From Stichopus chloronotus (lineage: Eukaryota > Echinodermata > Holothuroidea > Aspidochirotida > Stichopodidae), in assembly GCA_021234535.1 (NCBI GenBank), contig CM037843.1, positions 17,577,911 to 17,641,910 on the forward strand: DNA of 64,000 nucleotides, given 5' to 3'. A program made the position numbers and the translations under genes. Within the stretch, counting starts at the first letter, position 1; each line of letters opens with the position of its first letter. The notes under the pieces were generated by a model that was not told the origin of the DNA, made no database searches, and worked only from the letters and a program-made list of their open reading frames with translations. Of this stretch, positions 49,610 to 59,848 are shown piece by piece.

Positions 49610-50705
49610 GTAAGGATGTAGTTTGAATAGTCACCCCCATAGGTATAGTTAAAACTTGAGAAGCAGAGTTATGGGGTCTTGGAGGGAATATGGGTTATGT
49701 TTGGTGAAACAGATTTTCATCACTCAATCTTAAGTTACACAAATCCCTTAGGAAAGAAACAGTTGATGGTGCTTGCTGCTTTTTACAGTCCTTTTGCTAT
49801 TTGTAGACGTGGCCCTGAATTGCCATGCAAAAGTTCCTTTGATAAAACTAAAGGATCACAATGTCATACTGGTCAGTTTTGAGTGAATGTGGAAGTTGAT
49901 ATAAATATCATCATGGGTACGGCATTGTAATTATCAGAGAGCAGGCAATAGTGGGATTGGACATCGGATCGGGCGAATGTACCACTATTAATAAAACTGC
50001 AGATTGGCAAAATTTAGTTAATTCCATGTGCCAATGTTTGCTGATGTTCGGCAACCTTAAAGTATGTTTGCACTGGGGGGGGCCTTTTTATCCATGCTTC
50101 AGGTTAAGACTCCGGACATGCTCAACTGGGTGTATTTTGCATCTGATAAAGTAAAAGTCCTCCCGAATGTGTTTATGGGGGCTATGTGGTCGTTGGTGTG
50201 TGCTCTTTTTCTGGTACCTTTAAAAACTGATGATCTTGAAATTGGCAAAGCTTTGGTCAAAAAAAAAAAAAATTGTCATTTGATACTTGAAATCTTGTAG
50301 ATTGGATATGAGTCAATGTTCAAAACTGCCCAAAGCTGATATGCACGTGTAAAGGCACGGCTTACCGGGTATCAGAAATGTTCCATTACGCTGCACAACG
50401 ATTCAAAAGCTTTGATAGCGAATATATCGGATCAGATCAGCAGCAAAAGCCCACATGGATTAACCTCTAGTCATCACGTCTTTGTATTGTTTTTCTACAC
50501 ATACCTGTAAACATTGTCATCTAAAGAATACATGATGTGCCAAAATGGTTTATCTCTTTGAAATCTCATTCAAAAGTAGTCTTAAGACTCCCTCGTTCAT
50601 AGAGTGAACCTTTTGACATTGTGGTTATTTCATTTAAGGATTCATGTATATCTGCTGTATAAATTCTATCTGGAAAGTAGCGTTCCCTTTTCTTTTAACC
50701 GATAG
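49610..50705 (+). other. Intron H-I (1.1 kb)
   Basis: Non-coding, with a 14-base A run at 50259-50272. No exon or clear repeat element seen. Confidence 0.85.
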
Positions 50706-50927
50706 GTGCTGTTCCAACCTTCGTCCCGCTGTTGGAGCCTAAATTACAGGTGTGCCATTCCCTGGAGGGTGCCTTCTATGTGGAGGGGGAAACCTGGTCC
50801 ATTGACAGCTGCACCAGCTGTGTGTGCCACAACGGCCACGTGTTGTGCTCCATACAGGAGTGCCCTCCTGCACCTTGCTTGTCTCCCGTAAAGTCAGAGG
50901 GACAGTGCTGTGGCACTTGTCCAGACG
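50706..50927 (+). CDS. crim1: CRIM1 exon I: VWC domain (fourth in order)
   Basis: A 222-bp exon of 74 codons, acceptor TTAACCGATAG, donor G|GTGTGT (the weakest donor of the set), phase 1 at both ends. A short linker (GAVPTFVPLLEPKLQV) precedes a ten-cysteine VWC with FYVEGETWSIDSCTSC, then NGHVLCSIQECPPAPC and a final GQCCGTCPDG. The motif Y.VEGETW.IDSCT.C is shared with the second VWC after the antistasin repeats of vertebrate CRIM1. Because of the weak donor this is the exon where an alternative 5' splice site would be least surprising. Confidence 0.93.
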
Positions 50928-52223
50928 GTGTGTAATTGTACTTTATTTTCACGACAGTTGTTGATCCTTCTATCACCCGGGGTCATAACTTGGCCAAATA
51001 CGATACATGAAGGACCCCACCATCAAACTTATAAAACGGACAAAAAAAAAAAAAAGGAGTGTAATTTTGGAAATAATAAGATTGTGCTAGTCTCAACATG
51101 GAAATCTGATGGGCATCAACTGTGGGAGAGAGAGAGAACATGTTTAGGTGCAAACTGTGAATCTGGAGGTTAGGTTTTTAATGTCTTGATGGGTTATGCT
51201 GTTTAGGTGTTTTGGGGTATGTTTGGTAGGTTAGGTTTTCGACACTTCGATGGTAATATTTGTTTTGGTAGGTTATGTTTCTGTTGTGGTTGGTAAAGCT
51301 TTTTTTTTGGCACATGAATTTATGATTTTGGCTGATTTAATACGACTGATAAACTGAAATAGTGTGAGTTGGATTCTCTCTGATTTGGTGAGTAAGGTTG
51401 GTTATATTTAATGAGATAGGCTGTTTGTCTTTTGGAGTTGACGTTATTATGGTTGGTGGGTTAATTTGTGTTCATTGGAATGGTTTGTTCTTGTTGTTAA
51501 GTGGGTTAGGTTCTTTGGTGAGTAATGAAAAGTAGTGAAAGTATATTTTTCAGTCGATAGCACTTGTCACAGAAACTTATTTTCGTGTTCTGAAATATGT
51601 GCTTTTGAAAAAATCCATATCTTTGAAGTAAATATCTACGAGATGTATGTGACTGTTGTCATTTTTCCCATCCTGCCGTCACCCCAATATTAAGTGGCTG
51701 TTTACTAGAAGGGCAGATAAATGTATGTGGGTGTTAAAGTTTGCCTTGAGTATTCCTATCTTCACCATAGCGACTATATATGTGATGGAGGCTCATATTA
51801 TCTCTAACAGCCTCTGTTTGTTCCACAGGCATGAGGTTTACAAGATCATAGGTTAGCACACACCCTGTAGTTATGATGCAGAAAGTGTATCAAGTAGCAG
51901 ATATTTTCCAAAGTTAAAGTGTTGTAAGCTACATCGTTAATGACAGTTTTATCAAGACAAATATTGGATGCTTAAATGACTTTTAGAAGGACCAGTCAAA
52001 ATTTAGACAAGGAATGTTTATTTATACAGAAGGTTATTAGTTATTACTTGGCAATTGTCACGATCCCTTGTCTCAGCTACCAGGGAAATCTCGGCCACTT
52101 GGGAATTAAGTGCCAACAAGCATTTAGAAGGACAACCTAAAAGTGAAAAGAAGACACAACCAGCAATTTCAATTCGTTTGAACTAACAATTTCGTTTTTG
52201 TCACATTTGGTTCCTTTCCACAG
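50928..52223 (+). other. Intron I-J (1.3 kb), T/G-rich in its first part
   Basis: Non-coding. It has a 14-base A run at 51042-51055. Bases about 51160-51520 are strongly T/G-skewed, with many GGTTAGGTT- and TTGGTAGGTT-like steps. No exon seen. Confidence 0.85.
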
Positions 52224-52433
52224 TTAATTCTGGGGTTAGTGAATTTGACAGCCTGATTCCATGCGTTCTGCCAGCAAACCATTTTTTCCCGAGTGGCGCC
52301 TCTTGGAAGGAGGACGACTGTTCCAGCTGCCAGTGCATCAATGGAGAAATTTCCTGTTACAATCAGACGTGCCCTCCGACATCTTGCGAGAAACCCATCT
52401 TGAGGAAGGGACAGTGTTGTTCCTCCTGCATCG
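52224..52433 (+). CDS. crim1: CRIM1 exon J: VWC domain (fifth in order)
   Basis: A 210-bp exon of 70 codons, acceptor CCTTTCCACAG, donor G|GTGAGT, phase 1 at both ends. It encodes a ten-cysteine VWC with FPSGASWKEDDCSSCQC, then INGEISCYNQTCPPTSC and LRKGQCCSSCIG. The segment C..P.LRKGQCC is shared with the third post-antistasin VWC of vertebrate CRIM1. The Asn-Gln-Thr within the module is a possible N-glycosylation site. Its length is normal for a VWC plus short linker. Confidence 0.93.
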
Positions 52434-53123
52434 GTGAGTTCAGCCCTGGCATTCAGAGGAAACAGGCCTTTGCATGCTTGAACCGTCGTGAAATATTTAG
52501 AAATTGCAATAAATACGACCAAAACTATCGTGCTTTTGAGTCAGTAATTCGTGAGCTGGTGAAAGCTGCTCCTTTGTCTGTATGTTACATCTGATACTTG
52601 ACAAGTTAGGCACTATTCTTCGATGGAGCTTCCTGAATTCAGCAATCATCACTGGACCACATGATCATGGTTGTTTTCAAGGTTTATTTATCATTTCTGT
52701 CCTTCTGGAGTGTCTCAGTAGGAAGGAGTGTCGAACCCTTGCTCTAGAAATTTCACCCCTCGCCCTATAACCTTCGACAAAACTGTTAGGAACTTGTCTT
52801 AGTATTCGTGAATCTCAGTACCAAGGTTTACATGAAACAATGAAAAAAAAAAAAGATGAAAATGTTTCACAAAAAGAGTGAATGTATGTAGTGAACAAAG
52901 AATCCTTTAAGCCAGCATCAAAAGGGAAGAGGGTAGTTTTGTCCAAGATTTTAGATATGTTACCATGCCAGCTCAACTACACCAAATCGTTTTCCTACTC
53001 CGTAAATTATTCGTTTTCGCAGGGGCAGTGTTTGATTCGGTCGGTTGCGGATGGTGGTCATTTTTCTTATCTGTTAGTTGATCTGACGAAACAAACTTCC
53101 TATTCTTTTCCTCTCTCCTCAAG
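52434..53123 (+). other. Intron J-K (0.7 kb)
   Basis: Non-coding. No exon or recognisable element seen. Confidence 0.85.
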
Positions 53124-53312
53124 AAACACCGCCCGTGTCAGTCTGTGAATACGCAGATGAAGTCTACATGGACGGCGACAGCTGGTACGCCAGCACATGC
53201 GTGACCTGTGCCTGCTACCAAGGGTCCATATTTTGCTCAGAGGCAGAGTGCCCGCCTCTGGACTGCGAGAGACGGACGCTGCTGGAGGGGGCTTGCTGCC
53301 CTTCGTGCATAG
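53124..53312 (+). CDS. crim1: CRIM1 exon K: VWC domain (sixth in order)
   Basis: A 189-bp exon of 63 codons, acceptor CTCTCTCCTCAAG, donor G|GTAATG, phase 1 at both ends. It encodes the last VWC, starting ETPPVSVCEYADEVYMDGDSW, then STCVTCACYQGSIFCSEAEC, PPLDC and GACCPSCIG: ten cysteines in the usual order. It lies where the final VWC of CRIM1 is expected, just before the membrane-proximal linker. The reading is unambiguous. Confidence 0.93.
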
Positions 53313-53568
53313 GTAATGATCCGCGTAATTGAAGTAGTTATGACGGTACTCTTAATCTGTGTCAACTGGAGAGACGCTGACTGAAGTCCCAAATGTGATC
53401 AAGTACGTGACGAATCAGTGAGCTCAAGTTGTTGTCGGAGTTGATTTCATTCATTTGTGCTTAACTTTTTGAAACTTATTTGATTCATATGAAGCATTCA
53501 TCAATGTTAACAAGAATCCTGATATTGTTCAATGCTCCAATATTTGTTTGTTTTTTTTTTCCTCCCAG

Positions 53569-53598
53569 AAAAAGATAACAAAGGAACTACCAGTCTTG
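53569..53598 (+). CDS. crim1: CRIM1 exon L: 30-bp microexon in the stalk
   Basis: A 30-bp exon coding for ten residues (EKDNKGTTSL), with a very strong acceptor (a run of T then CCTCCCAG) and donor G|GTGAGT. Phase 1 at both ends, so it can be included or skipped with no effect on the frame. It sits only 256 bp after exon K. It has no recognised domain and would belong to the stalk between the last VWC and the membrane. The call rests on splice sites and phase only, with no homology support. Confidence 0.65.
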
Positions 53599-54925
53599 GT
53601 GAGTCCAAAGTCCCATCTGTCAGTTATTTACCCTCCATTTTAAAACTCTAAAATATAGGCCCTGAAGATAGTTTAACCATACTGGGATAAGATTTCCTGT
53701 AACATGCCATTTGATTTGAGAATGCTCCACATTAGCCACCGACTGTGAAACACACATAGTGCTGTCTTCAATCTACACTCCAGTCCAGCCATCTAAGGCA
53801 TCAATGCTCATCAGAGGTGTTTCTACAAAGGTGGGTCAAGGGGATGGAGTGATGCTATGCAAACAGTCCGAGGAGCCTATCTGTCAACTTAAGACTAATG
53901 CGGGTCAACGTATCAATCGTGAAGCATTTCTAAGTGTACACTGTTATGTTACAATCAGGATAACTAGTATAATAGATCTCTAATGGAATAGTTGCTTGAA
54001 TAGCTAGGTGATGTCTTAGTTCATGCTTGTCTTTTCACAATAGTATTAAATGTGTCAGCTAGGTGGCACCTCAGTTTGTTGTTGTGTTGAGGTCACCAGT
54101 AGGCCTAATGCAGGCTTCCCCAAATAGTGGCTTGCTTGCCACTTTTGGCGCACGACATGATTTTGGATTGGCGTGCAGAAAGCACAGGGAGAATATTGAG
54201 AAGTTTCTCATTTTTTAATCATGCTGGCAATAATTGTTTTGCCTCAAAAATGGGTAAATCTGTTACTTCCTACAGTTTCACAAGAAAATTTCACCCTTTT
54301 ACATCTGAGCCCCTTTAGGAACAAAAAATTTTCACAAGAGGACACCCCTCCCCTCATACTCCAGGACGGCCATCATTGGTGCATTATATAAAAAAAATAT
54401 AAGTCATATGGCGCTTCAGCAAATTTATTTGAGGAAGCCTGGTCCAATTTGTGGACACATGCATGACATAAAAACAAAAATCATGTCATGGAGCTTGTTC
54501 CTGATCTTCTCCTTCTGAAGTGGTCTGGTATAGTGAAAAAAAAAAAAAAAAAACACTTTCATGTAAAAATGTGTCATCTAATCATTAAGATCTTTCGTAA
54601 ATTATCTGCCATTTTTTAACAATCCATTAATTTGTTTGGAGGAGAAACGAAAGTTAAATCTATCGCTCGCATACATCAAAGATTTAGTGAAATGTTTCCA
54701 GAACCATCTCTGGTCATCATGAATAGCAAGTAGTTTTGTTATTTGTTTGTGTAACTCACTTTGTAGGTCTCCCAATGCTCAGGTCCATAACCTGCCGGTA
54801 TCTCTGCATGTGTAGCTTCTCCTCGAAATAAAAAAGAACAGACTAATGCACGCAAGTCCTGATATATAGTTGCCTGTATCAGCATCGTTGTTGTATGATG
54901 CTGTATGTGTTTACTTCGTCCACAG
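53599..54925 (+). other. Intron L-M (1.3 kb)
   Basis: Non-coding. It contains one TAGGCCTA at 54100-54107 and an 18-base A run at 54536-54553. No exon seen. Confidence 0.8.
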
Positions 54926-55009
54926 GGTCAGATGTCACGTCAAAACCTCACACGAGCAACTCCGGACCAGAAAGGCCCAAAATCACCCCTTGGATACCAA
55001 ATCCAGAAG
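54926..55009 (+). CDS. crim1: CRIM1 exon M: stalk segment
   Basis: An 84-bp exon of 28 codons, acceptor TTCGTCCACAG, donor G|GTGAGC, phase 1 at both ends. It encodes a cysteine-free, Ser/Thr/Pro-rich stretch (GSDVTSKPHTSNSGPE and onward to TPWIPNPE), fitting an extended extracellular stalk. It is supported by good splice signals, matching phase and its place between the last VWC and the transmembrane exon, but it has no domain of its own, so its inclusion is less sure than the VWC exons. Confidence 0.72.
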
Positions 55010-55679
55010 GTGAGCCATTTAAACAATGAGAAGTGACTCACTGAACGTGATTTTGACTTAGATTTGAGTGTCCAGAACTTATATTTTTGATGTCGTTACT
55101 CGAAAGTTGCAACATTTGTGAATGAGCAATCACCTATCACTTCATCAAGTAATAATGTTGATGTGAGATGCCGTACAAAGTAATGTAGCCAGTGCAAAGT
55201 AAGATGGTACTGACAGATCCACCATTTTTCTTTATGACCCAAGTCCATATTGTCTGTCTCAATACAAGACTAAAACAAGCTTTTTGAACCATGGGCGTAA
55301 ATTTACATGATGGAGTCAAAACCAAGGAATATACTGGTTTACTAGAATACAACTTTTTTTAAAAAAAAATTTCTCAGAAAGTTTTAATGTTCAAATAATT
55401 CAAGGTGAATATCACTGAAAAGATGCACAGACAAGACTTCAACTGCTCTCAAGTTTCCTGACCCCATCTGGATTTTATCATTTGAAGCTGAACAAAACAG
55501 ATGATAGCATCTCAATTGCTTCTTCGCATAAACCATGAACACAATCATGTGACCCTTACTTACATAACCCTAAACTACATATATGCTTCCTGTGGTTTAT
55601 TTCTCCTGTGATGTAAGATTCATCAATAAAGAAACCTCTCCAGTATTCATCTACCCTCTCTTTCCTCTCTCCAAAACAG
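55010..55679 (+). other. Intron M-N (0.7 kb)
   Basis: Non-coding. No exon or recognisable element seen. A polypyrimidine stretch (CTACCCTCTCTTTCCTCTCTCC region) precedes the acceptor. Confidence 0.8.
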
Positions 55680-56098
55680 AAGGTGAAAAGTCAACCAAAG
55701 GTGGTCCGACCCTGGAGAACCTCCCTCCCGCAGCCATCGATGGCAGCAAGGGATCGCCGATATTGCTAATCACCTGCATAGTCCTGAGCTGTGTGGTGGT
55801 GCTGCTGTTACTCATCGTTCTGGTCAAACGGAAGCACAGGTTGCTCTACAATGTCAACCAGAAGCAGATGCCGATCAAACGGCCAGAGGACACGGCCGTG
55901 ACGATCATGTCCATCAAGCCCAAGAACACAGACGTGGCCAAACAGAGCAACCACGAACCGGTCCGCGATTCCATAAGAGATTCCAAGATCTTCAAGGAGA
56001 ACTTGGCCAACAAAATCAACAATGTCAACTCCAAAATGGACAGCTACGAGATCAAGTACAGCGACAAATTCGCGGGGAACAAAATAGACCACGTGTAG
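55680..56098 (+). CDS. crim1: CRIM1 exon N: transmembrane helix, cytoplasmic tail and stop
   Basis: The last coding exon, 419 bp, acceptor CTCTCCAAAACAG, stop TAG at 56096-56098. It gives about 139 residues. After a short stalk (GEKSTKGGPTLENL...) a 22-residue hydrophobic helix lies at bases 55760-55825 (start ILLITCIVLSC, end IVLV). KRKHR follows at once, a positive-inside signal for a type I membrane protein. The roughly 90-residue tail is polar, has YNVN and two tyrosines in YEIKYSDKF, and ends IDHV. The D-x-V end would fit a class III PDZ ligand, which is inference only. The tail shows no obvious likeness to the vertebrate CRIM1 tail. Confidence 0.92.
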
Positions 56099-56363
56099 CC
56101 TCTGTAACAATCGCAGGCGAATAGCAGAGAGAAAAAGAGAATTTCATTGTTTTTATATTTATTCAGCAATATGACTGAAATGATTTATATTTTGCAAAGA
56201 TAACGAAAATTAAGAGAGAGAACGTTTGTTTTTTTTTTCTATGTTTTTTTTTTCTTTTTTGTCGCAAATAGTACTTTAATGAAAGAAAGAATTTGTGAAT
56301 GTCAGTTTTTAACTCGCTAGAGTAAAACAAATATTCAGAGTTGCGAAAGGAAGTGTATTCATT

Positions 56364-56369
56364 AATAAA
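56364..56369 (+). terminator. Proximal polyadenylation signal AATAAA
   Basis: A canonical AATAAA 266 bases after the stop, followed by a TG-rich stretch (TATTAGTGTGTTG). It could give a short 3'UTR. Confidence 0.4.
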
Positions 56370-58079
56370 ATATTAGTGTGTTGAATTCAGTGTAGTTGAA
56401 TAATCTCTTGAGTTGAAATTAATCCAGTGTCTATTTTCCCTTTTTTTCCCTTCAATTTTATCGTACTTTTTTTGTAAGGCTCGTTGTTTTCCTGGTGCCT
56501 TCACCGAGAGAGAAAATGTCTCCCCATTTGGTGTTTGTGGAATGGTCTCGTTCCTTACCGCTGACTTTCAGTATTAGTTTTCCACAGAGTGGTAAGGATA
56601 AATGACTTCACAATCTTAGTTTTAGTATTATCACATTTGGAAGGTTTTATAATTCTTCATGATGGTCAAAATGATCTCGGAGACGTCCAAGAATGGAATC
56701 TGTCTAAGTTAATCACTTGGATTGTTTAAGTGATGCCCATTATCAAAGCACTGTAGGCTCCAGGAGTCTTCTACACATTTGCTGCTTTTAACAAATGTGC
56801 TTGTTGTTGATATGACAAAACTGAGTCTGCCTTGCTGTCTACCATTCCCACCCTACTACCACCCACGATGGTGGTGGTTGGTGGTGGGATGGGTGGATAG
56901 TTCAAGGTAGTAAATTACAGCTGACTGTACTGTGCAACAGAACCATGTAACAGCTTTCACTGCACCTCAGACCAGCGGCATGTGCATCAAGTCTGTCAGT
57001 GTGCTACATGGCATATACGATGATGTACGTGACCGTATTAAACCACCCAGTTGATATCTGGTCTGTTCGTGTGAGCATCCGGTTCGTTGTGGGTTATTAT
57101 TCTCAGTGGGTGTCCGCGTGCCTTTTCTTCATCTAATCCTAGAACTATGTTCAAGGTTTTGTCGGTGCAGCAGAAAAATGGTGCAATCAATCAAATGACA
57201 CCTTCTGACTTCATTTTGTAAGATTCCCCTCCCCCCCTCCTCTCCATTTCACCCACTCCACCGAAATAACATACACAGAACTTCCATTTGGACATGAAAG
57301 TTGCACTCATCTGCCTCGCTGTATTTCATCTGGCTTGATTTTTAAGCAAGTCTGGAAGTGCGAGGCATTTCTCGATTGATTTTTTAGGGTGGTCTGGTCT
57401 TCCAGCTTATGATTTGATCCCTCCATATTGTTTTGTGTGCTCATATGAAAGCAGAAACGCCAACAGGGTAGAAGAAACTGCATCTTTTTTTTTTTCTTTT
57501 TTTTTAATCTTGGCTCAACTGTCTTTTGAGTTTCTAAGGCTGCCAACCGATCTGTAGCTGTGTGCTAGTCTACTCATTCTTTGCGGTATTATTCCAATCT
57601 GTTTATGTATTTCATCCATTTTGTCATAAAACAAGTACTATTTGTTTTTTCAAGGCCTGTGTATTGCTGCTTGAAGTATTTGGAACCGAAGCCCGCATTT
57701 TTGGTCTTCTCTAGTTTTTGTCTGTACAAAGTTCTGCCATTTCTTTTTTCTGTTTGCCTTCATCTGCTTTTTAAAATCGTTCAGAGCAATTCAAAATTGC
57801 ATGCTAGAGAGTGTAAGATATATTTTGTACAAAGTTGTATTTGCAAAATTAATTTTTGACATGCAAAGTTTTTTCTCCTTTCCTTTATGTTTGTTTTCTT
57901 TTTTTTTTTGTCATCTTCTTTTGTCACAGAAGTCGCAAACTCAGAAATGTGTTTCTGTTTGTCAGGTGCACTTCTGGTCGTGGCTGAGCACCATCTCCTG
58001 ACCTTGATTAATATTGTTGCTAATGTTTTCATTTTCTTTCCTTTTTGTTTTCACATTTCCTGTATTCTTTCCCTAAATT

Positions 58080-58085
58080 AATAAA
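58080..58085 (+). terminator. Distal polyadenylation signal AATAAA
   Basis: A canonical AATAAA at the end of a T-rich region, with a second one 62 bases later (58142-58147). It is the most likely 3' end of the long transcript, judged by position alone. Confidence 0.45.
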
Positions 58086-59703
58086 CTGAAACAGTAAGGT
58101 CATTAAAGCAAAAGCCACTGCAGTTGAGACAACTCTCAGAAAATAAAAGCAAATGATGAATAATCTGCCTTATGCATATAACAAGGATCATTTCAAGATC
58201 CCCCTTAGCAACTGGCCATCCAAAATCTAATCAGTTTGAGTTGGAGGAATGTTTGTGCCTCTCTTACATCAACCATTGATTGGTTGATTCATCTGTTTGT
58301 TTTGACCTCTGTTTGACAAATATAACATCTGGCAGTATCTGGAACTACCACCTATGAAAATATGTATCTTTGGTAAAAACATTCAGGGACATTTTCGAAG
58401 CTTGTCAAATTTTTTACCCAATACGAGTCCTTTACTTCTGTGTCTTAAAATGAAGACACATCTTCATGTGTTACCAGATTGCCAGCTAGTTATGCATGTG
58501 TACCTTTTTGCCCTACGTAGGTTTACTTTAGGTCCAAAAGTCTGGTCCTGTATTTTTGTCGGTAATTATGGTGTAGCATGAAGCCCCACTGACAAAGCGT
58601 ACATTCATTACACAAACGATGAAAGGGAATATGTAAACCGCTTTGGTTCTTAAATCGTCTAAGCCTAAAATATACTAACATGACTTCTGTATCAATGGGT
58701 CGGATCCTGACAACCACATTAAGATGAACTGTTAACACATGGACAAGACATTCCTCAAAGTGTCATCAATTTTTGTTCTCATTTTCAAGTTTGATTAACT
58801 CGTTTGTTATAGTGGTAATAATAGGGACACTAATTAAATCCGGAAATCAGTTTTTTAAAACCTTATAGCTAGCATTGATACCAAATAAGGTAAAATCAAG
58901 GAAGGAGATGGGGGAGGAAGATGATTGGTCAATTCTAAATGTGATGTTCTTTTCATGAAGTTTATGATTAACAATGATTTTGGACAAAGCTGCCGAGCTT
59001 TCTTAAATTCTATATGCCATAGAGTATTACAATACTGACAAAGACAGGTAAAAAAAACAGCCATTAACAATTTTTCGAATATTCACTATTTTTTTAAGTA
59101 TTAATGAATAAAATTTTATAGCCAAAAAGGAAGGGATGAGAATATGTGATTGTGTCAAGACAAAAATAGGATATGTGTGCCATTTTTATTTGTTGCAGAA
59201 AATAGACAATATAAATTTTATGAATAAGATCACCTTTTGGTTGGATTAAAATGTATTTTAAAATTAAAAGGAAACTTGAAGTAGGCAAAGCAGTCATAGA
59301 AGAGATACTCAATGTTCAAAATGCCATTTAATTATTTCCCTGAATCGTTTAAAGAATTGTTGCAATTAAAGTCACTGAAGTTTGTTAATTCATTTTAGCC
59401 CTTTTGGACAGCCGAGAAATTACAAGTAGTGAGAAGAGCATCATTTTACCAATAGACTTGGTGAAACTAGGTTATAATATAAGCCAGAAATGGTCATCTC
59501 AGCGGTTGCATTCCGAACCTTGTTTGGTTTGCTGTCCTTTCAAGTTTTCTTGAAAAATCTGTTTAATTGTTTCCAAAGTATGTCAATAGGAATATCATAC
59601 CTTTGAAGGGCAGCTATTTCGATATGCCCAGTAGTGTGCAGGAAGCCTGTGGCACATATATTACCACCTCTTATCTGGTGACTACCATCTTAACAATTTT
59701 GGA

Positions 59704-59848
59704 TTTTTTTTTTTTTCTAACAAGGTCAAGTCAGATGGGGGAAAACCCATCTTACTGGGAATCAACCAGGGATGGAACCCTGAATCTCTTGGTCACAGAG
59801 CTTCATTGCTTCAAATGCCACCACGTTTATCCACTCGGCTACAGCACC
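59704..59848 (-). mobile_element. tRNA-derived SINE
   Basis: Read on the minus strand, an RNA polymerase III A box TAGCCGAGTGG (59841-59831) is followed by a B box GGTTCCATCCC (59779-59769), at a spacing like that of Leu/Ser-type tRNAs. A short unrelated body follows, then a run of 13 A (59716-59704) as the tail. A tRNA-like head plus an A tail is the definition of a tRNA-derived SINE. No target-site duplication was found, and no second copy is in the window. Confidence 0.65.

Larger units (their letters stand above)
35431..58105 (+). other. crim1: CRIM1-like gene, 3' portion (14 coding exons A-N plus 3'UTR)
   Basis: This is the span of the only gene I can support. Fourteen exons join in one reading frame with GT-AG borders, every intron falling after the first base of a codon. 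The predicted partial protein is about 972 residues. The order of 12-Cys modules, VWC pair, antistasin repeats, four VWC domains, transmembrane helix and short tail is the known layout of CRIM1 (cysteine-rich motor neuron 1), a type I membrane protein that binds BMPs and modulates their processing and delivery. VWC plus antistasin plus a membrane anchor separates it from chordin, kielin and crossveinless-2. The signal peptide and IGFBP-like N-terminal domain are not in the window, so the gene is 5'-partial. The gene-level call is strong; the 3' end rests on a polyadenylation signal only. Confidence 0.92.
56099..58105 (+). other. crim1: 3'UTR of the CRIM1-like gene (about 2 kb)
   Basis: The stretch follows the stop codon, has no coding potential, and carries many long T runs (for example near 56228, 57486 and 57899). 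A first AATAAA lies at 56364-56369 and a stronger candidate end at 58080-58085. A further AATAAA is at 58142-58147. Two alternative lengths, about 0.3 and 2.0 kb, are therefore possible. The end coordinate is an estimate from the distal signal. Confidence 0.55.

Noticed and set aside
51170..51500. A telomeric repeat (TTAGGG type) in intron I-J
   Set aside because: The steps are irregular and mostly GGTTAGGTT variants, with no run of perfect TTAGGG units.
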